A DNA stretch of 17,401 nt from an uncultured Lachnospiraceae bacterium (GCA_902780985.1 CACZHN010000030.1:1-17401), one strand, 5' to 3'. Shown: positions 7,047-14,791, counted from the first letter of the stretch. The notes: generated by a model from the letters alone, not told the origin. A program made the numbers and translations.

Positions 7047-8444
7047 ATGAATACGGCAAAAGGAAGTATAACTGAATTTATTGACGGATATGCGGAGTCT
7101 CATATGACGAGACTCCACATGCCGGGACATAAGGGTAGGGCTGTTCTCGGAATCGGGGACGGCCTTAATGCTATGTTTGAAAGAGATATAACGGAGATAG
7201 AGGGGGCGGATGCTCTCTACTCTGCGGACGGCATCATAAGAGAGAGCGAGAAGAGGATGGCGGCGGTTTACGATACTGTCGGTACATATTACTCGGCAGG
7301 GGGCTCATCCCAGTGCATCAAGGCCATGTGCTGCCTTGCCGTAAGAGATATCGATTCTCCGATAATAGTGGCGGGACGCAATGCCCACATATCCTTTATC
7401 CATGCTGCGGGGCTTCTGGGCTTCGGTATAAGCTGGCTGGAGGGAGGAGAATCTCTTTGCGAGTGCAATGTAACGCCGGAGATCCTGTCTGCTCATCTGA
7501 ACCGTCTGAAGGAAGAAGGAAAGGCAGAGAGAGTTGCGGCTATCATGGTCACAAGTCCCGACTATCTGGGAAATATGCTTGATATCAGAGGACTGGCAGA
7601 GGTCGCTCACGATTTCGGATGCCTGCTCCTTACTGACAATGCCCACGGGGCATATCTTGCCATGCTGAAAGGGAACCGTCACCCTATAAATCTCGGGGCT
7701 GACATGACGGCGGATTCGGCTCATAAGACACTTCCGGTCCTTACGGGCGGAAGTATGCTTCATATATCGAAGACGGCACCGGGATATCTTCCGGAGGACG
7801 TAAAGCAGGCGATGCTTCTTTTCGGTTCCACAAGTCCGTCCTATCTTATCATGGAATCCATGGACAGGATCCTGCCTTATCTGGAAGAGCAGAAGGCGTG
7901 TCTTGCCGAGACGGGGGATAATGATTACGAAGCCTGTGCCCGCAAAGTGAAGCGTTTTACGGAAGAACTGACAGGTTCGGGCTGGACAGTGACAGGCGAT
8001 GAGTGCCTGAAGCTTACCGTAAAAGTTCCGGGACGGGGCGAGAAGCTTTCGCAGGAACTGAGAAGCCGCGGTATAGAATGCGAATTCGCGGACAGAGACT
8101 TTCTTGTCATGATGTGGTCACCGGCAAATCCGGAGGAGGATTACGAAAAGGTGAGCCGCGCATTTGCGGAGCTGAAGGATGAATTTACCGACAGCGCTGA
8201 GGTTAGCGGTCCGGGAATCGGTTATAAACTTCCGGAAGTAAAGTACAGCTGCAGGGAGGTTATCTTCAGCGGATATGAGACAGTGGATACGGATATGTCC
8301 TGCGGAAGGATAGCGGCCGAGGCTGCGGCAAAATGCCCTCCCGCAATACTCCCGGTGGTACCTGGAGAAGTGATAGATGAGGACATAATTAAGATACTTA
8401 AGTACTACGGAATTAAGAAGATAAAAGTGATAAAAAGACCGTAA
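7047..8444 (+). CDS. Orn/Lys/Arg decarboxylase-type PLP enzyme (short form)
   Basis: PLP fold-type I protein of the Orn/Lys/Arg decarboxylase major-domain family, in the short (about 470 aa) form without the N-terminal wing domain of the large inducible enzymes. Near the N-terminus is RLHMPGHKG, then GGSSQCIKAM (cofactor phosphate region), TDNAHGAY, and ADSAHKTLPVLTGGS with the PLP lysine at about K227 (codon 7725-7727). A likely role is basic amino-acid decarboxylation (polyamine supply); substrate cannot be told from sequence. Start choice: an ATG at 7032 overlaps the scfB stop (ATGCTGA) but has no room for its AGGAG (7027-7031). The in-frame ATG at 7047 gives MNTAKGSITEF, which matches the usual family start, though with a long 15-nt spacing. 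Either way the gene is tightly linked to the maturase gene and probably shares its transcript. Confidence 0.88.
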   Translation: MNTAKGSITEFIDGYAESHMTRLHMPGHKGRAVLGIGDGLNAMFERDITEIEGADALYSADGIIRESEKRMAAVYDTVGTYYSAGGSSQCIKAMCCLAVRDIDSPIIVAGRNAHISFIHAAGLLGFGISWLEGGESLCECNVTPEILSAHLNRLKEEGKAERVAAIMVTSPDYLGNMLDIRGLAEVAHDFGCLLLTDNAHGAYLAMLKGNRHPINLGADMTADSAHKTLPVLTGGSMLHISKTAPGYLPEDVKQAMLLFGSTSPSYLIMESMDRILPYLEEQKACLAETGDNDYEACARKVKRFTEELTGSGWTVTGDECLKLTVKVPGRGEKLSQELRSRGIECEFADRDFLVMMWSPANPEEDYEKVSRAFAELKDEFTDSAEVSGPGIGYKLPEVKYSCREVIFSGYETVDTDMSCGRIAAEAAAKCPPAILPVVPGEVIDEDIIKILKYYGIKKIKVIKRP

Positions 8445-8448
8445 AAAG

Positions 8449-8462
8449 TCAGAATATTCTGA
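8449..8462. promoter_or_regulatory. Perfect 14-bp palindrome abutting a promoter (possible operator)
   Basis: TCAGAATATTCTGA is a perfect uninterrupted palindrome ending one base before the -35 box of the following promoter. It lies 5 nt after the decarboxylase stop. A palindrome of this size is expected about once per 16 kb by chance, so its position rather than its existence is what suggests an operator. No known regulator site is matched. Confidence 0.35.
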
Positions 8463-8491
8463 TTGGTTAATGGACGTTTATAGAGTATAAT
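8463..8491 (+). promoter_or_regulatory. Promoter of the PAS-EAL / EAL / DUF1653 genes
   Basis: TTGGTT (8463-8468), 17-nt spacer, and a perfect TATAAT (8486-8491). Predicted start is near 8498, about 37 nt before the chosen ATG at 8535. No terminator separates it from the decarboxylase gene, so some readthrough is possible. Consensus match only. Confidence 0.6.
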
Positions 8492-8534
8492 AATATTGGG
8501 TTAATTTTTGTATTTTTACTCATGGGGAATGCTT

Positions 8535-10196
8535 ATGCGTCTGGAAATCGATCGGGGAAAAAGGAAGATGCTGGATGAGCTGTATAATGCTTTATCCGTA
8601 GTTGCCGAAGGATCCTACGTTTTTGTCACCGACCTGGAATCGGATATGTCAAGGTGGTCGAAAGAAGCGGTGGATTTATTCGGATTGCCCGGAGAGTACA
8701 TGAACAATGTAGGAGATATGTGGGCAGAGCATATTCATCCTGATGACAGAGAGGAATACAGGGACAGCATAGGCCACATATACATGGGTTCCGACGACAG
8801 CCATGATATGCAGTACAGAGCCAGAACAAAGAAGGGTACATATGTGGTATGTACCTGCAAAGGTGTCGTTATCAAAGACGTTAAGGGCAAGCCGGCATAT
8901 TTCGGCGGTGCCATCAAAAACCACGGAATCCAGAGTTACGTGGATACGGTTACGGGACTCAGATCTCTTTACGGTTTCTTCCAGGATCTCAGGGACATTT
9001 TCCTGAACAAAGAAGAAACTGTCATAATGCAGGTGGGGCTCAGTAACTTCTCTTCTTACAATGAAGTTTTCGGATACTCCTTCGGAAACAGAATTCTCCA
9101 GCAGCTCGGAAGAATGCTCCAGAAATTATTTGAAAATACAGGTCTTGTATACAGAATGGACGGCACGAAGTTTGCGGTGATAACTCATACCCTGAATAAG
9201 GATGAGGTTGCCGGGCTTTATGAGAAACTTCGTGATACCGCCGGAAAAGACTTTTATATAGACGGCCATCGTATAGGGGCGGCGCTGAATGCGGGAGCGG
9301 TTGTGGTTGATAATTTCGATATCACCGATAAGACCGTATACTCCTGTCTTAAGTACGCTTATTATACGTCCAAGAATACCAAGATGGGCGATTTTGTGCT
9401 GTTTGAAGATTCGCTGAATGACGAGAACAGACATAAGCTGGATAAGCTCAGGGTTATAAGAGAGAGCATTACCGAAAACTGCGACGGCTTCTTCTTATGC
9501 TATCAGCCGGTGGTGGATGCGGAGACGGAACGCCTCAAGGGTGTGGAAGCCCTTATCAGATGGGAGAACGATGAGTACGGCATGGTTTCTCCGAATGATT
9601 TTATCCCTGTGCTGGAACAGGATCCGCTGTTCCCGAAGCTGGGAACCTGGATACTCCGAAAGGCCATGGCCGACGGCAAAAAGATGCTGGAGAAGTATCC
9701 CGATATAAAGATAAATGTAAATCTGTCCTATGCTCAGATGGAGAAGGACGGATTTGTCGAGGAAGTTACGGAAGCGGTACGCGATCTGGACTTCCCGCCT
9801 GAAAACCTCTGCCTTGAGATTACCGAAAGGTGCCGTCTCATGGATAAGGAACTTCTGAAGGATATCGTGACACTTCTGAAGGATATCGGCATAGCAATAG
9901 CCATGGACGACTTCGGAAACGGATTCTCTTCACTGGGAACCATGAGAGAGATCAGGCCTGATATAGTAAAGGTCGACAGAGCGATGGTCAGAAACATCGA
10001 AAGCAATCAAACCGACAAGAGTACCGTAAGATACATCTCGGAGCTTGCGGACGGATTTGATGCGGAGCTCTGTGTAGAGGGCGTGGAAAACGCTCAGATG
10101 AGAGATATTTTAAGAGAGTATAATGTAAAGTCACTGCAGGGGTATTATTATTCAAAACCTGTACCGTTTGATGAATTATGTGCTTTGGAGATATAA
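8535..10196 (+). CDS. PAS + degenerate GGDEF + EAL protein, probable c-di-GMP phosphodiesterase
   Basis: Soluble signalling protein of about 553 aa. Residues 1-130 form a PAS_3-like sensor domain (MWAEHIHPDDREEY, then a strand pattern ending YFGGAIKNH). A GGDEF-fold domain follows (DTVTGLRSLYGF), but the active-site loop is DGTKF at 209-213 in place of GGDEF, so cyclase activity should be lost. The EAL domain (about 310-553) keeps the catalytic set: EALIRW (E338), NVN, EITE, DDFGNG (D458, D459), VKVDR, EGVE and QGYYYSKP. It should hydrolyse c-di-GMP to pGpG, with PAS and GGDEF-like parts regulating it. Start: an upstream in-frame TTG (8508) exists, but ATG 8535 has GGGGA at 8524-8528, 6 nt ahead. 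No membrane segments. The next gene is only 6 nt downstream. The PAS ligand is unknown. Confidence 0.9.
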   Translation: MRLEIDRGKRKMLDELYNALSVVAEGSYVFVTDLESDMSRWSKEAVDLFGLPGEYMNNVGDMWAEHIHPDDREEYRDSIGHIYMGSDDSHDMQYRARTKKGTYVVCTCKGVVIKDVKGKPAYFGGAIKNHGIQSYVDTVTGLRSLYGFFQDLRDIFLNKEETVIMQVGLSNFSSYNEVFGYSFGNRILQQLGRMLQKLFENTGLVYRMDGTKFAVITHTLNKDEVAGLYEKLRDTAGKDFYIDGHRIGAALNAGAVVVDNFDITDKTVYSCLKYAYYTSKNTKMGDFVLFEDSLNDENRHKLDKLRVIRESITENCDGFFLCYQPVVDAETERLKGVEALIRWENDEYGMVSPNDFIPVLEQDPLFPKLGTWILRKAMADGKKMLEKYPDIKINVNLSYAQMEKDGFVEEVTEAVRDLDFPPENLCLEITERCRLMDKELLKDIVTLLKDIGIAIAMDDFGNGFSSLGTMREIRPDIVKVDRAMVRNIESNQTDKSTVRYISELADGFDAELCVEGVENAQMRDILREYNVKSLQGYYYSKPVPFDELCALEI

Positions 10197-10202
10197 GTCT
10201 AT

Positions 10203-12086
10203 ATGAAAAAGCTGCTTCATTGGTTAGGAATTGAAAAAAGATCCGAATATGTTGACGAGTACTTCACCGTAGCCAACTTTAAATCCAGTATATACATGTC
10301 CATCGTTATAATCGTACTGGAAGCCTGGATGCTGATCAGCCTGTTTTACAGGTGGTTTTCGGGCGACGAATCGAGGACGGATGAATGGTATGTCCAGCAT
10401 ATGGTGTGGTATCTGGTCTTTCTTGCCACAGCAATCACTATGATCTTTTTATCCGTGAGATATCTCAGAAAAAGTGTGAGCAGGATCAAGGGAAAGTTCT
10501 GGGGAACTCTCGTGATGATCGTTTTTTCGGGCATTGCCGTGTATTTCGGAATCTCCATATCCTATTCCGATTACATCAAGGGCGAACAGATACTCTGCTT
10601 TGTCATGATGATGATCTTCGTTGTGGGCCTGCTTAACTGGCGGCCGATCATATCCATCCTATTTACCGGTGCAATCTTCACGGCATTTTATATCATGATG
10701 TATAGGGCTCCGGAAGTGGAAATGACCTATGCCACGAAGGTAAATTACTTTACTTTCTGGATATCGGTAGTCATGCTCAGTCTGGCGGTGTATCATCAGC
10801 GTCTGGCAGAGGCCGAGAAAGATGAGCAGCTGGAACTGAAGTCGGTAACGGATGAACTGACCGGCATACCGAATATGACCTACTTCTGCCGCGAGACAGG
10901 GAATGCATTTAAAGATATTTCCAAGAAGGAAAGAATCCTTCTCTATATGGATGTGGCGAATTTCAAGGCTTATAACGAGAAGCACGGTTTTGAAGAGGGA
11001 AATGCACTCCTCCGTACGGTGGCGGAAAAGATCGGTGAATGTTTCAAAGACTCGATATATGCAAGGCTTTCCGATGACCACTTTGCGGTTTATACCGAAA
11101 AGGACGAAGTACGGGAGAAGCTGGAAGTCCTTCAGAAATATGTATCGAATAACCATCCGAATACCAGGCTCAAGATGAAGGTGGGAGCATATATTCCGGC
11201 GGAACCGGATGAGGATGTATATATTGCCCTGGACCGTGCCAGATATGCCTGCTCCATGATCAAGAAGATCTACGAGAAGGATTATAACGAATACGATAAA
11301 AAGCTGGATGAGGATTTCCATCGTAAGCAGTATGTGGTGAATCATATAGACGAAGCGGTGGAAAAGGGATACATAGAGGTATATTATCAGCCGGTGGTAT
11401 ACGCAAAGGATAGGACCATATGTAACTTTGAGGCACTGGCAAGATGGAAGGATCCCGTGTACGGATTTATGAATCCGGGACATTTTATATCCGCACTGGA
11501 AGAGTACAGGCTTATTCATAAGCTGGATAAGAAAGTGCTCGAAATAGTGTGCAGGGACATCAGTAATCACATGGGAGAGATGAATAAGGTCGTTCCCGTG
11601 TCGGTCAACTTCTCCAGGCTGGATTTCGAGCTTATGAATGTGGCCGATGAGATGACCGAGGTGATGAACAGGTACGGCGTTACCAAGGATTATCTCTATG
11701 TGGAGATAACGGAGAGCGCTCTCACGGACGGCGAGGGTAGAGTCAAGGCTGCCACAAATCTTATGAAAGACAAGGGAATACAGCTGTGGCTGGATGACTT
11801 CGGAGCGGGATATTCGTCCCTCAACGTACTTAAAGATTTTTCGTTTGATGTATTGAAGATAGATATGGGCTTCCTGAGGAATTTCGACAGTAATGGAAAA
11901 TCCAAAACCATAATAAACAGCATAGTTCATATGGCGGAGCTTATGGGAATGAGAACTCTGGTGGAAGGAGTCGAGACCGAAGAGCAGGCAGAATATCTGA
12001 CATCCATCGGATGTGAGAAGCTGCAGGGATATTTCTTCGGTAAGCCGAAGCCGCTTTCGGATTATGTTCAGGAGGAAAATGTATGA
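10203..12086 (+). CDS. Membrane protein with degenerate GGDEF and EAL domain, probable c-di-GMP phosphodiesterase
   Basis: A 627-aa protein with about six hydrophobic segments in residues 30-200 (roughly 30-49, 66-86, 98-118, 127-145, 149-167, 179-197) forming a membrane sensor module of a type I do not recognise. After a linker (AEAEKDEQLELK) comes a GGDEF-fold domain (TDELTGIPNMTYF) whose loop is SDDHF at 290-294 instead of GGDEF, so it is probably inactive as a cyclase. The EAL domain (about 380-627) is intact: EALARW (E410), SVNFSR, EITES, DDFGAGYSSL (D531, D532), LKIDMGF, EGVET and QGYFFGKP. ATG 10203 is 6 nt after the previous stop; its GGAG (10187-10190) lies inside the upstream gene, suggesting translational coupling. 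The stop overlaps the next start as ATGA. It likely links an envelope signal to c-di-GMP breakdown. Confidence 0.92.
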   Translation: MKKLLHWLGIEKRSEYVDEYFTVANFKSSIYMSIVIIVLEAWMLISLFYRWFSGDESRTDEWYVQHMVWYLVFLATAITMIFLSVRYLRKSVSRIKGKFWGTLVMIVFSGIAVYFGISISYSDYIKGEQILCFVMMMIFVVGLLNWRPIISILFTGAIFTAFYIMMYRAPEVEMTYATKVNYFTFWISVVMLSLAVYHQRLAEAEKDEQLELKSVTDELTGIPNMTYFCRETGNAFKDISKKERILLYMDVANFKAYNEKHGFEEGNALLRTVAEKIGECFKDSIYARLSDDHFAVYTEKDEVREKLEVLQKYVSNNHPNTRLKMKVGAYIPAEPDEDVYIALDRARYACSMIKKIYEKDYNEYDKKLDEDFHRKQYVVNHIDEAVEKGYIEVYYQPVVYAKDRTICNFEALARWKDPVYGFMNPGHFISALEEYRLIHKLDKKVLEIVCRDISNHMGEMNKVVPVSVNFSRLDFELMNVADEMTEVMNRYGVTKDYLYVEITESALTDGEGRVKAATNLMKDKGIQLWLDDFGAGYSSLNVLKDFSFDVLKIDMGFLRNFDSNGKSKTIINSIVHMAELMGMRTLVEGVETEEQAEYLTSIGCEKLQGYFFGKPKPLSDYVQEENV

Positions 12087-12376
12087 GAAACAGAAGATTG
12101 CATGCCGGCGACGTGGTAAAGCATTTCAAAAGAGAGACCGTTACGGATGACGAGGCAAAGGCAAATAAATATCTGTACAAGATAGTTGCCATTGCGGAGC
12201 ATACCGAGACCAAGGAAATGGTGGTGGTCTATCAGGCTCTTTACGGTGATTTCCGTATGTATGTGCGCCCTTACGACATGTTTATGGGTAAGGTGGATCA
12301 ACAGAAATATCCTAATATAAAACAGAAGTACCGTTTTGAAAAAATCGGTAATGACGAAGACCCGATAGAAAAATGA
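12083..12376 (+). CDS. DUF1653 family protein
   Basis: A 97-aa soluble protein matching DUF1653: the N-terminal GDVVKHFKRE (family form: a K/R-H-F-K-G strand), the central YKIVAIAEHTETKEMVVVYQALYGDF, and RPYDMFMGKVD near the end. Residues conserved in the family (H-F-K, A-x-H-T/S-E-T, V-V-Y-x-A-L-Y-G) are all present. The biochemical function of the family is not established. The gene starts within the EAL gene's stop (ATGA, 4-nt overlap) and has a strong RBS (AGGAGG, 12070-12075, 7 nt upstream), so it is very likely co-translated with the membrane EAL protein. Such coupling hints at, but does not prove, a link to c-di-GMP signalling. No membrane segment or signal peptide. Confidence 0.88.
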   Translation: MRNRRLHAGDVVKHFKRETVTDDEAKANKYLYKIVAIAEHTETKEMVVVYQALYGDFRMYVRPYDMFMGKVDQQKYPNIKQKYRFEKIGNDEDPIEK

Positions 12377-12381
12377 TTTTA

Positions 12382-12410
12382 TTGAAAATAAAACATAAAA
12401 ATGCTATTAT
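12382..12410 (+). promoter_or_regulatory. Promoter of the GGDEF gene
   Basis: TTGAAA (12382-12387), 17-nt spacer, TATTAT (12405-12410) with an extended -10 (TGC at 12402-12404). Predicted start is near 12417, leaving a leader of about 56 nt before ATG 12473. It separates the cyclase gene from the phosphodiesterase genes, permitting independent control. Consensus match only. Confidence 0.62.
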
Positions 12411-12472
12411 GTAGAGTGGGATTTCGTAGAAATAGATACGTTTTTTAATGGTGTATTCAAAGGGGGTTTAGG

Positions 12473-13384
12473 ATGTTAATTTCAGACAGAGTCAGTGTTA
12501 TTCAGCAGCTTCAGGACGCTTGCAGGAGTGATGAAGGATTACTTATGCTTATCAACCTTGACAGTTTCGAACTCTTCAATGACGTATACGGTCATGACAT
12601 GGGTGATGTGATGCTGGAGAAGTGTATCGAGATCATCAACGACTGCTGCGAGGATAGTGATATCAAGGGCAGCCTCGGAGGAGACGAGTTCGTTGTATTC
12701 TGCAGAGGACTTCTTGACAAGGGGGCATTTGCAAGACTTGCGGCTGAGATCAACAAGAGAATATCTGCTTCTGCAAAAGAACTCATCGGAACTGATATGA
12801 AGATCCTTCTTGGTGCTTCTATCGGTGGTGTATTTATTCCGGAGCACGGAAGAATTTACGAAGAGTTATTCCATAAGGCAGATCTTGCGCTTGAGTATAT
12901 AAAGCAGACAGGCAACCACGGTTGTGCTTATTACAATAAGTCCGATGTGGAAGGCGAGCAGATTGACGGCCTTGAAACAATCAGTAAGTCAATGGATGAG
13001 GGCAATCATTACAGAGGAGCTCTCTGGCTGGATTATGATTATTTCAGCATTGTATATAAGTATGTCAGAAGATATATTCAGACATATAAGGGAGTTGCAT
13101 CAAAGCTTCTTATTACGATCGAGCCTACACAGGATATAAGCATGGAGGATTTCACAGAGATCGCCAAGGCTTTCGGTAAGGTTGTAAATCATACTCTCAG
13201 AAAGAGTGATATCATGATGCAGAGCCGTACAAACCAGTACTTTATACTGCTTCCGGAAATGACGGACAGATATATCGAGAAGGTTCGTGAGCGTATCATG
13301 TATCAGTGGGAAGATACAGATTACTTTGATGTTACGGATATCATTTTCGAAGCCGGAACTATCGTAGCTCAGGATGATGATTGA
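12473..13384 (+). CDS. GGDEF protein, probable diguanylate cyclase with a second degenerate GGDEF-like module
   Basis: A 303-aa soluble protein. Residues 1-150 form a GGDEF domain: INLDSFELFNDVYGHDMGD (metal and substrate residues) and an intact LGGDEF (69-73), so c-di-GMP synthesis is likely. It begins abruptly at LISDR, without a sensor domain and without the usual DxLTGLxN stretch. A stop codon at 12446-12448 closes the frame upstream, so this is the true beginning unless the gene is decayed. The allosteric RxxD inhibitory site is absent (EDSD in that register). Residues about 175-303 (GALWLDYDYF... to the end) look like a second, degenerate GGDEF fold. RKSD at 243-246 occupies the RxxD register, and RTNQY at 252-256 replaces GGDEF, followed by FILLP. 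RBS AGGGGG (12461-12466) is 6 nt before ATG. A bidirectional terminator follows. Domain 1 is secure; the domain 2 assignment is my alignment by eye. Confidence 0.88.
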   Translation: MLISDRVSVIQQLQDACRSDEGLLMLINLDSFELFNDVYGHDMGDVMLEKCIEIINDCCEDSDIKGSLGGDEFVVFCRGLLDKGAFARLAAEINKRISASAKELIGTDMKILLGASIGGVFIPEHGRIYEELFHKADLALEYIKQTGNHGCAYYNKSDVEGEQIDGLETISKSMDEGNHYRGALWLDYDYFSIVYKYVRRYIQTYKGVASKLLITIEPTQDISMEDFTEIAKAFGKVVNHTLRKSDIMMQSRTNQYFILLPEMTDRYIEKVRERIMYQWEDTDYFDVTDIIFEAGTIVAQDDD

Positions 13385-13417
13385 TCATATAGATTAAACT
13401 TTATAAGCATAAAAAAC

Positions 13418-13441
13418 AGGCCATCTCTTTCGAGATGGCCT
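13418..13441. terminator. Bidirectional terminator between GGDEF gene and metY
   Basis: A perfect 10-bp stem AGGCCATCTC (13418-13427) / GAGATGGCCT (13432-13441) with a 4-nt loop. On the plus strand a T-rich run (TTATTATTT) follows; on the minus strand the six A's at 13411-13416 give a T6 run. It serves the two convergent genes that end at 13384 and 13459. Confidence 0.88.
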
Positions 13442-13458
13442 TTATTATTTGTCTTGTC

Positions 13459-14733
13459 TTATGCTTCCTTCATAGCAGCGAAGCCTGCTTTGATGTCATC
13501 GATGATGTCATCAACATTCTCAAGTCCTACTGAGAATCTGATCATACCGCCGTTGATTCCGGCTGCAACAAGCTGCTCATCTGTAAGCTGACGATGTGTC
13601 TCACTTGCAGGATGAAGAACACAGGTTCTGATATCAGCAACGTGAACTTCGTTACAAGCAAGCTTGAGGCTGTCCATAAACTTCATGGCAGCTGTTCTTC
13701 CGCCCTTGATTACGAATGAGATAACGCCGCAGCTCTTTCCGCCGAGATACTTCTGGCAGAGCTCGTAGTTCTTATCGTTCTTAAGTGCAGGATATGTTAC
13801 TGATTCGATCTCATCACGGCTCTCAAGGAATTCGGCAACCTTGATTGCATTTTTATAATACTGCTCCATACGAACAGCAAGTGTCTCAAGTCCGAGGTTA
13901 AGCAGGAATGCTGAGTGAGCTGCAGGATAGCATCCGAAGTCTCTCATCAGCTGCATACGTGCCTTAAGGATGTATGCCTGCTTGCCGTACTTCTCTGTGT
14001 AAGAGATTCCGTGGTAGCTCTCGTCCGGCTCAACAAGTTCAGGGAACTTGCCGTTTGTCCAGTCGAACTTACCGCTGTCTACGATGATACCGCCGCCCTG
14101 TACTGCGTGTCCGTCCATGTACTTTGTTGTTGAATGAACTACGATATCAGCTCCGAAGTCAAATGGCTTGCAGAGGATAGGAGTAGCAAATGTATTATCA
14201 ACGATAAGAGGAACGCCCATCTCATGAGCGATATTAGCGAATCTCTCGATATCAAATACAGTAAGTGCAGGATTGGCGATTGTCTCACCGAATACTGCCT
14301 TTGTGTTAGGCTTGAAAGCAGCCTTGATCTCTTCGTCTGTTGAATCCTGGCTTACGAAGATACACTCGATACCAAGCTTCTTAAGAGTGAAAGCGAAGAG
14401 ATTAACTGTTCCGCCGTAGATTTCAGGAACGGAAACGATGCTGTCTCCGGCCTGAGCTATATTAAGGATTGAAAGAAGTGATGCGGCCTGACCTGATGAA
14501 GTAGCCATAGCACCCACACCGCCTTCAAGCTGGTTGATTTTCTCTTCAACAGCCATAACTGTTGGGTTAGCAAATCTTGAATAAATAAGTGCTTTTGTAG
14601 GATCGTCGAATACGTCGGCAATATCCTGTGTCTTATCAAATCTGTAAGTTGTACTCTGTACAATCGGTAATGCTCCCGGCTCTGTATTTCCCGGTGTATA
14701 TCCTGCATGCAGGCATAATGTTTCGTCTTTCAT
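13459..14733 (-). CDS. metY: O-acetylhomoserine sulfhydrylase (O-acetylhomoserine aminocarboxypropyltransferase)
   Basis: Cytoplasmic PLP enzyme of the Cys/Met metabolism (gamma-family) group that makes homocysteine from O-acetylhomoserine and sulfide, for methionine synthesis by direct sulfhydrylation. Its 424 aa fit MetY, which is longer than cystathionine gamma-synthase or beta-lyase. Seen: TLCLHAGYTPGNTEPGALPI at the N-terminus, YSRFANPTV, SSGQAA, VDNTFATPILCKP, and HSTTKYMDGH with PLP lysine K204 (codon 14124-14122). The C-terminal SETHRQLTDEQL and GGMIRFSVGLE are also typical. Start: an in-frame GTG at 14739 is only 2 nt from the AGGAG (14746-14742), whereas ATG 14733 is 8 nt away, so ATG gives MKDETLCLHAG. 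The gene lies 58 nt downstream of the lipoprotein gene with no terminator between, so co-transcription is possible. Some family members act on O-acetylserine or other acceptors. Confidence 0.94.
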   Translation of the reverse strand: MKDETLCLHAGYTPGNTEPGALPIVQSTTYRFDKTQDIADVFDDPTKALIYSRFANPTVMAVEEKINQLEGGVGAMATSSGQAASLLSILNIAQAGDSIVSVPEIYGGTVNLFAFTLKKLGIECIFVSQDSTDEEIKAAFKPNTKAVFGETIANPALTVFDIERFANIAHEMGVPLIVDNTFATPILCKPFDFGADIVVHSTTKYMDGHAVQGGGIIVDSGKFDWTNGKFPELVEPDESYHGISYTEKYGKQAYILKARMQLMRDFGCYPAAHSAFLLNLGLETLAVRMEQYYKNAIKVAEFLESRDEIESVTYPALKNDKNYELCQKYLGGKSCGVISFVIKGGRTAAMKFMDSLKLACNEVHVADIRTCVLHPASETHRQLTDEQLVAAGINGGMIRFSVGLENVDDIIDDIKAGFAAMKEA

Positions 14734-14791
14734 GGTCACATCTCCTTTTAAGTGTTATTTTATGAGTAATGTGCTTTTAATTATCTTTTGA

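Noticed and set aside
8508..8534. TTG start extending the PAS-EAL protein by nine residues
   Set aside because: No ribosome binding site precedes it, and ATG 8535 has GGGGA at a good distance; the added residues do not belong to the PAS fold.
10659..11930. 423-residue open frame on the minus strand inside the membrane EAL gene
   Set aside because: It has no recognisable domain, is rich in His/Ile/Leu as expected from an antisense reading, and lies wholly within a gene with intact EAL motifs.
12425..12440. Small hairpin CGTA/TACG followed by T6 in the leader of the GGDEF gene, possible attenuator or riboswitch
   Set aside because: A 4-bp stem is too weak for a terminator, and the 56-nt leader is too short for, and lacks the conserved bases of, a c-di-GMP riboswitch.
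14734..14739. GTG start for metY at 14739
   Set aside because: Only 2 nt from the AGGAG, whereas ATG 14733 is 8 nt away and gives the usual family N-terminus.
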